DNA of 17,950 nucleotides. Origin: UMGS1307 sp964523005 (lineage in GTDB: Bacteria > Bacillota > Clostridia > Oscillospirales > CAG-382). The notes beneath the pieces were generated by a model. It searched no databases and had not been told where the DNA came from. It was given only the letters and a program-made list of their open reading frames with translations. This document shows, piece by piece, positions 14,319 to 17,950 of this stretch (the first letter of the stretch is position 1; every line of letters begins with the position of its first letter). A program made the translations under genes and the position numbers. The stretch covers positions 1 through 17,950 of the forward strand of contig CAZFZL010000021.1 in assembly GCA_964523005.1 (NCBI GenBank). Direction: 5' to 3'.

Positions 14319-15415
14319 GCGGGCGTCACCTCCGGTGTCAGCGATATGACGGAAACGGAGTTTCCGAGCTTTTCGAGCTTATGCATCTCTTCGTCGGTAG
14401 TTTCCGATACGAACGGTGTGAATATGAACACCTCAGCCTGTGTGAGCAGCTCAGCTGTGTCCTTTGCGAGCAGCGCGGAGAAGGATATACCGCTGCGCGG
14501 CCGTATCATCGCCATCTCACGCAGCAGCTCCTCAAAGCTGTATGTCCCCGACGAAACGGGGTACCGCAGCATCATCCGCCCGTCTGTCATAACGCAATTT
14601 GCGCCGAATCCGACGCGGTATCCGCTGTTGAGGGCTTCGCCGACGAGCGCGGCGCTGTAGCTGAGCGCCTGTTCTATCATTTTGTTGTATTGAGCCGACG
14701 TCAGATAAACGTCCTCCTGCTCAGTCTGGAAGTTGACGTATATCATAAATATGCGGCTTGAGCTGAATTCGCGGTTGTTGACCTTGAGGCTGCCCGTCCT
14801 TGCCGTCTGCTTGAAGTTGACGAGGTTGAACGGGTCACCGCTCATGTATTCGCGCACGCCCGATACCGAGAACGGGTCGGGGATGAGCTGCCTTTTTGAT
14901 ATTACGCCGCCCTGTAAATAATTGACCGGTGACGGGAGGTCTTCTATCATGACCATATGCGGATAGACGTAAAGCTCGGCTGGCGCGTCGTAAAATCTGT
15001 ATTCGTCCTTGAGAAAGACGCGCGACGATTCGAGCGTGTAGTATCCGCGCTTTCGGCAGCGGATGACATGGGTGCGCGTAATCTGCATATACGGCATCAG
15101 GTTGAAGCGGCTCACGCAGTGCTGCATAGAATTGGACGGCGGCGCGTCGAAGCCCTCGATCTTCAGGTCTTCGTAAATGAACGATTCCATATCGAGCCTG
15201 AAAAGAGGGAATATGCTGCAATTGTGGACTGTTTCGGTGAGTATGACTGTCTCGCCCTCAAATACGCCGCTGTCGGAAAACGCGCGTGAATATGTAAGAG
15301 AACTGAGCTGGCGGCTGCGCACCGTCAGATACAGCTTTCTTATAAGAAACACGGCGCCGACAGCGACGGCAGCCCATATCACCCATTGGATTATCGTTTT
15401 GACCTGTTCGGGCAT
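14315..15415 (-). CDS. DUF58 domain-containing protein
   Basis: DUF58 proteins are vWA-related membrane proteins encoded with MoxR ATPases and thought to act with them on envelope or protein-complex assembly. The 366-residue protein has one N-terminal membrane segment (about 9-27), a beta-rich region with EGETVILTETVHN (53-65), and the DUF58 core REYMSGDPFNLVNFKQTARTG at 198-218. In the usual motif an arginine and a tryptophan follow the GD; here these positions are non-canonical (F/N and F), so the site is divergent. It lies four bases after the MoxR gene, with GGAG in the MoxR 3' end as ribosome site, and overlaps the next gene by four bases. Confidence 0.88.
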   Translation of the reverse strand: MPEQVKTIIQWVIWAAVAVGAVFLIRKLYLTVRSRQLSSLTYSRAFSDSGVFEGETVILTETVHNCSIFPLFRLDMESFIYEDLKIEGFDAPPSNSMQHCVSRFNLMPYMQITRTHVIRCRKRGYYTLESSRVFLKDEYRFYDAPAELYVYPHMVMIEDLPSPVNYLQGGVISKRQLIPDPFSVSGVREYMSGDPFNLVNFKQTARTGSLKVNNREFSSSRIFMIYVNFQTEQEDVYLTSAQYNKMIEQALSYSAALVGEALNSGYRVGFGANCVMTDGRMMLRYPVSSGTYSFEELLREMAMIRPRSGISFSALLAKDTAELLTQAEVFIFTPFVSETTDEEMHKLEKLGNSVSVISLTPEVTPA

Positions 15416-15419
15416 CGTT

Positions 15420-16379
15420 TTAATATCTCCAGGCGTTAATATCCTCAGTCGGCGCCGTTACGCTTTCGAGCACCTCTCCGATTATCTCGTTGGCAAAATT
15501 GCTTTTGAAGCGAGCGCTGTTCTTGAGTATGAGTCTGTGCGCAAGAACGCTCGCCGATACTGCTTTAACGTCGTCCGGTATAACGAAATCCCTTCCGTTT
15601 ATCGCGGCATATCCCTGAGACGCGCGCATGAGCGCGAGCGAGGCACGCGGGCTGACGCCGAGCACTACGTTGTCATGATGCTTTGTGGCTTCGCATATCG
15701 CGATGATATATCTCATTATATCCCTGTGCATGAATACCTCGCACACCTCTGCCTTCGCTTCTGCGATGTCGGCGCGTGTAATCACGGGCGACAGGGAAGT
15801 AAGCGGATCGCTCTTGCTGAAGCGTTCGAGTATCGCGACGCTTTCGTCGAGCGTCGGGTAGTCCATCGACAGCTTCATAAAGAAGCGGTCGAGCTGCGCC
15901 TCCGGGAGCGGAAACACGCCGGAGCTTTCGATCTTGTTCTGCGTGGCGACGACCATGAACGGCTCGTCGAGCTGACGTGTTGTGCCGTCGATAGTGACCT
16001 GCTTTTCTTCCATACATTCAAGCAGTCCTGCCTGAGTTTTCGGCGTCGCTCTGTTGATCTCGTCGGCAAGAACTATATTGGAAAACGCCGGGCCGGGTAT
16101 GAATTCGAACTCGTTCGTTTTCATGTTGAAAAAGTTGATTCCGGTGATGTCGCTCGGCAGAAGGTCGGGCGTAAACTGTATGCGCTTGAAAGTGCAGTCG
16201 AGAGACGCGGCGAGCGCCTTGACCAGCTTCGTCTTGCCTGTGCCCGGAACATCCTCGATGAGCGCGTGACCGCCGCAAAGCAGCGTTACCGTGAGCAGAT
16301 CGATGACCTTTTCCTTGCCGATTATGACCCTTGAGACGTTTTTCAAAATGGCCTCGTGCAGTGATATAATATGCTTCAT
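15420..16379 (-). CDS. MoxR family AAA+ ATPase
   Basis: MoxR ATPases are AAA+ chaperones that help mature protein complexes, often with DUF58 partners. The 319 residues show Walker A with PGTGKT (45-50), PDLLPSDITG, Walker B VLADEINRA (D106, E107), sensor 1 VATQN (N138), the family-typical GVFPLPEAQLDRF with R155, and the C-terminal lid with GVSPRASLALMRAS and FVIPDDVK. Length is normal. The ATG at 16377-16379 follows AGGGAG with nine-base spacing and lies about 40 bases after the predicted transcription start of a perfect promoter. It heads a six-gene operon running to 9131. Confidence 0.95.
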   Translation of the reverse strand: MKHIISLHEAILKNVSRVIIGKEKVIDLLTVTLLCGGHALIEDVPGTGKTKLVKALAASLDCTFKRIQFTPDLLPSDITGINFFNMKTNEFEFIPGPAFSNIVLADEINRATPKTQAGLLECMEEKQVTIDGTTRQLDEPFMVVATQNKIESSGVFPLPEAQLDRFFMKLSMDYPTLDESVAILERFSKSDPLTSLSPVITRADIAEAKAEVCEVFMHRDIMRYIIAICEATKHHDNVVLGVSPRASLALMRASQGYAAINGRDFVIPDDVKAVSASVLAHRLILKNSARFKSNFANEIIGEVLESVTAPTEDINAWRY

Positions 16380-16424
16380 GCTTTTTAGCTCCCTGTATGA
16401 AAAATCATTTATATACTTTATTGA

Positions 16425-16453
16425 ATTATATCATTTTTCCCTTACTGTGTCAA
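16425..16453 (-). promoter_or_regulatory. Consensus sigma-A promoter of the MoxR-DUF58-DUF4855-VanZ operon
   Basis: On the minus strand TTGACA (16448-16453), a 17-base spacer and TATAAT (16425-16430) match consensus at all twelve positions, with a TG one base before the -10 (extended form). The flanks are AT-rich. Transcription should start near 16418. No obvious operator overlaps it, so the operon may be strongly expressed. Confidence 0.9.
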
Positions 16454-16508
16454 TAAAAAATCTGATACAGTACATAATATAAGTACAATGCTTTCGGAGG
16501 GTATCGCT

Positions 16509-17000
16509 TTGAGTAAACGAAGCTTTTATATAGCTGCAGTATTGCTGCTGATTATGCTTTACGGCTGTTCTTCGAGCGGCAGGAATGTGCTTACCGGTTC
16601 CCGCGCGGATTATACATTGCTGCTTCCCGAGGGTTGGTCAGAGTGTGATGCGCTGAATCCTTCGGCAGATGCATCCGCGCAGAATGCCGCCGAGCGGACG
16701 TATATGATCGTTTTGTGCGAGGATGCAGAGGATTTTTGCGAAAATATGACAGCGCAGGAATTCAGCGAGCTTTCGGAAAAGTCGATGCTCAGCCGTTACG
16801 CGCAAGCGGTAATAAGCAGAACGGAAAACGGCGGCTATTGCTGCCGCTGTGAGGTGGAGTCGGTCAACGTCGTGTTTTACGTCGAAACGTTCAAATGCTC
16901 GGACTCATTCGTACAGCTCGTATTCTGGAGCTCGAAAAGCGATTATGACGATGCATACGGTCAGTTCGTCGCCATCGCGAGAAGCCTGACCTCAAAATAA
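16509..17000 (+). CDS. Small lipoprotein, possibly PsbP/DcrB-like fold
   Basis: The best start is TTG at 16509, eight bases after GGAGG (16496-16500). An in-frame ATG at 16488 is upstream of that ribosome site and is rejected. The 163-residue protein has a lipoprotein signal: SKR, a hydrophobic stretch and the lipobox LYGC with C20, so it should be lipid-anchored on the outer face of the membrane. After a serine-rich linker the mature part begins YTLLLPEGW, then has alternating strands and two helices and ends FVAIARSL. That layout resembles PsbP/DcrB/DUF1795-like domains (inference, low). No function can be given. It diverges from the MoxR operon and is convergent with the 92-residue gene. 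Confidence 0.75.
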   Translation: MSKRSFYIAAVLLLIMLYGCSSSGRNVLTGSRADYTLLLPEGWSECDALNPSADASAQNAAERTYMIVLCEDAEDFCENMTAQEFSELSEKSMLSRYAQAVISRTENGGYCCRCEVESVNVVFYVETFKCSDSFVQLVFWSSKSDYDDAYGQFVAIARSLTSK

Positions 17001-17005
17001 GAAAA

Positions 17006-17032
17006 ACGGGCAGCTGCGCAGCAGCTGCCCGT
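17006..17032. terminator. Bidirectional intrinsic terminator between convergent genes
   Basis: ACGGGCAGCTGC (17006-17017) and GCAGCTGCCCGT (17021-17032) form a perfect 12-base-pair stem with loop GCA. On the minus strand it is followed by TTTTTCTTATTTT, a good U-tract for the 92-residue gene; on the plus strand CATTTTG follows, a weaker tract for the lipoprotein gene. It starts six bases after the lipoprotein stop. Confidence 0.85.
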
Positions 17033-17042
17033 CATTTTGAGG

Positions 17043-17321
17043 TTACTTTTCTTCTTCTTCTTTTTTTTCCGTCAGTATCTTGTCGCCGTAAAGGTTGAAT
17101 CTGAACAGAAGCGAATCGTCATCCGGATTCTCACAGAATATCTTTGCTTCGTCGATCATTCCGCCCTGGATGAGCTTTGTAAGACCTATTACCTGGCAAA
17201 GCTTGCTTTTCAGGTTGAGCTTGTCGCCCTCCGGCGTAATGAGCCAGACATTGCCCTTGCATTGGTCTATTGCTTCGATGAACTTCTGAAAGTGGATCTG
17301 ATGGATTTCGAGAGAGCCCAT
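17043..17321 (-). CDS. Small conserved-looking protein of 92 residues, function unknown
   Basis: From the ATG at 17319-17321 the protein is 92 residues; an ATG seven codons upstream overlaps the strong AAAAGGAGAT ribosome site, so the downstream start is chosen. It is alpha-beta, acidic at the C-terminus (EKKEEEEK), without membrane segments, and has three cysteines. Phrases such as FIEAIDQCKGNVWLITPEGD and LNLKSKLCQVIGL, with ENPDDDSLLFRFNL, look well conserved and recall small uncharacterised Clostridia proteins, but I cannot name a family. It has a near-perfect promoter and an unusually structured leader, and ends at a strong terminator, so it is a single-gene transcript. Confidence 0.8.
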   Translation of the reverse strand: MGSLEIHQIHFQKFIEAIDQCKGNVWLITPEGDKLNLKSKLCQVIGLTKLIQGGMIDEAKIFCENPDDDSLLFRFNLYGDKILTEKKEEEEK

Positions 17322-17350
17322 AATATTACATCTCCTTTTCATATATAAAC

Positions 17351-17403
17351 ATCACGTCTCGGCGGCTGCCGGAGCTTCCGGAGCCGGGAAGCCGTTTTGT
17401 GAT
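17351..17403 (-). promoter_or_regulatory. Structured GC-rich 5' leader of the 92-residue gene
   Basis: The leader between the predicted transcription start (near 17410) and the ribosome site holds nested complementary arms: ATCAC/GTGAT (17351-17355 with 17399-17403), CGGC/GCCG (17363-17366 with 17391-17394) and CCGGA/TCCGG (17369-17373 with 17377-17381). A competing hairpin GCTTCC/GGAAGC (17374-17379 with 17387-17392) excludes the inner ones. It stands out from AT-rich flanks. No known riboswitch class was recognised. Confidence 0.35.
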
Positions 17404-17416
17404 ATTTGATATATTC

Positions 17417-17445
17417 AGTATAACATATACTTCGTTTAGTGTCAA
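17417..17445 (-). promoter_or_regulatory. Promoter of the 92-residue gene
   Basis: On the minus strand TTGACA (17440-17445), 17-base spacer, TATACT (17417-17422), with TG one base before the -10. The -35 is perfect and the -10 matches five of six. Transcription should start near 17410, leaving an untranslated leader of about 90 bases. Confidence 0.85.
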
Positions 17446-17468
17446 GTATAATTGTTTACAAAAAAAGG

Positions 17469-17492
17469 TCATAACACAGCCGCGCGTTATGA
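17469..17492. promoter_or_regulatory. Inverted repeat, possible operator between divergent promoters
   Basis: TCATAAC (17469-17475) and GTTATGA (17486-17492) are exact inverted copies around a ten-base GC-rich spacer. They lie about 24 bases upstream of one promoter's -35 and about 40 upstream of the other's, a position suited to a dimeric regulator. No matching regulator gene is visible in the window. Confidence 0.35.
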
Positions 17493-17530
17493 ATTGTACT
17501 CAAAACGATCAAAAGCTTTGGAAAATATTA

Positions 17531-17559
17531 TTGACTAAAGTTTATTAGTAGTGTATAAT
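17531..17559 (+). promoter_or_regulatory. Promoter of the COG2426-type membrane protein gene
   Basis: TTGACT (17531-17536), 17-base spacer, TATAAT (17554-17559); eleven of twelve positions match consensus. Transcription should begin near 17566, about 50 bases before the ATG at 17616. Confidence 0.85.
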
Positions 17560-17615
17560 AAAAATGTTATGTAGGTTTTCAGCCTTATAAATATCCATCG
17601 AAAGGTAGGCGCGCG

Positions 17616-17950
17616 ATGTTGGATCTGTTGAAGGTGTTCCTGATAAGCATGGTGCCGGTCGCAGAATGCCGTGTCGCCATACCGCTCGGCGTCAACACCT
17701 ATGGTCTTCCCATTTGGCAGGTCCTGATAGCTGCAATAGCCGGAAACATCTTTCCTGTGCCGTTTCTCGTACTCTTCGGAAGAAAAGTATTGCATTATTT
17801 TGCACATTTCGACAAATTCGGCAAACCGTTTTGCTGGCTGATTAAGCACGGAGAAAAGAAAGCAGCTACGCTCATCGGAGCGCTCTTTTTCGGGCTTCTT
17901 ATGTTCGTTGCGATACCGCTGCCCGGTACCGGCGCATGGACAGGTGCGCT
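17616..17950 (+). CDS. COG2426-type 'small multidrug export' membrane protein, 3' end beyond window
   Basis: The 111 visible residues begin MLDLLKVFLISMVPVAECRVAIPLG, then a second hydrophobic segment rich in Ile/Ala/Val, a cytoplasmic-looking stretch with KFGKPFCWLIKHGEKK, and a third segment ending in AIPLPGTGAWTGA. The E-R-AIP-G and PLPGTGAWTG motifs are characteristic of the Sm_multidrug_ex (COG2426) family of roughly 150-170 residues, whose transport role is named by annotation rather than proven. The ATG at 17616-17618 has AAAGGTAGG upstream and lies behind a clear promoter. About one third of the protein lies past the right edge. Confidence 0.88.
   Translation, partial: MLDLLKVFLISMVPVAECRVAIPLGVNTYGLPIWQVLIAAIAGNIFPVPFLVLFGRKVLHYFAHFDKFGKPFCWLIKHGEKKAATLIGALFFGLLMFVAIPLPGTGAWTGA

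Noticed and set aside
15177..16334. Long plus-strand open frame of 385 codons
   Set aside because: It is antisense to the well-supported MoxR and DUF58 genes, has no ribosome site and has a low-complexity, Arg-rich composition.
16488..16508. ATG start for the lipoprotein gene
   Set aside because: The GGAGG ribosome site lies inside this segment; the TTG at 16509 has correct spacing and gives a clean lipoprotein signal.
1..17950. CRISPR arrays, tRNA or rRNA genes, transposases, integrases, attachment sites
   Set aside because: No regularly spaced repeats, no tRNA-like cloverleaf and no mobile-element protein text were seen on either strand.

Overview
The window looks like chromosomal DNA of a member of the Clostridia (Bacillota), probably a gut or anaerobic lineage near Oscillospirales or Christensenellales. 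The placement is inferred from gene content: a CwlD-type amidase beside radA, a RelQ-type small alarmone synthetase, DUF4364, a U32 peptidase with a DUF3656 middle region, and DUF362-ferredoxin and VanZ proteins. Shine-Dalgarno sites are strong (AAGGAG type), two genes appear to start with TTG, and TGA, TAA and TAG are all used as stops. Base composition is moderately GC-rich in genes, with sharply AT-rich promoter regions. No rRNA, tRNA, CRISPR array, insertion sequence or phage gene was seen.

Layout. (1) 1-2589, minus strand: a five-helix membrane protein, a CwlD-like amidase and radA (cut by the window edge) form one apparent operon from a promoter near 2621-2648. (2) 2734-3678, plus strand: a DUF4434 TIM-barrel protein with its own extended -10 promoter, then about 320 bases without an intact gene (terminator plus possible gene debris). 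(3) 4002-4733, plus strand: RelQ-like (p)ppGpp synthetase, ending base-to-base against the oppositely oriented PHP-phosphoesterase gene. (4) 4734-6715, minus strand: DUF4364 regulator-like protein, endonuclease III and PHP protein, an operon diverging from (5). (5) 6883-9140, plus strand: acyl carrier protein translationally coupled to a U32 peptidase. (6) 9131-16379, minus strand: a six-gene operon of MoxR ATPase, DUF58, DUF4129-like, surface-anchored DUF4855 protein, DUF362 ferredoxin-like protein and VanZ with a large ectodomain, driven by a textbook consensus promoter. (7) 16509-17000, plus strand: a small lipoprotein, convergent with a 92-residue conserved-looking protein (17043-17321, minus); a long hairpin between them can terminate both. 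(8) 17616 to the right edge: start of a COG2426-type 'small multidrug export' membrane protein.

How they work together. Regions 1, 3, 4 and 5 are mostly housekeeping: recombination and repair, base-excision repair, stringent-response signalling, fatty-acid carrier and cell-wall or spore-cortex processing. Region 6 is the accessory-looking part. MoxR plus DUF58 plus a DUF4129-like membrane protein is a known arrangement thought to help mature or insert envelope proteins. Here no transglutaminase is present; instead the module is joined by overlapping or tightly spaced genes to a secreted, membrane-anchored protein with a putative glycan-binding head and TIM-barrel-like core, an Fe-S protein and a VanZ-ectodomain fusion. 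That operon is the best candidate for an undescribed system. All functional statements rest on recognition of motifs by eye; no database search was run.
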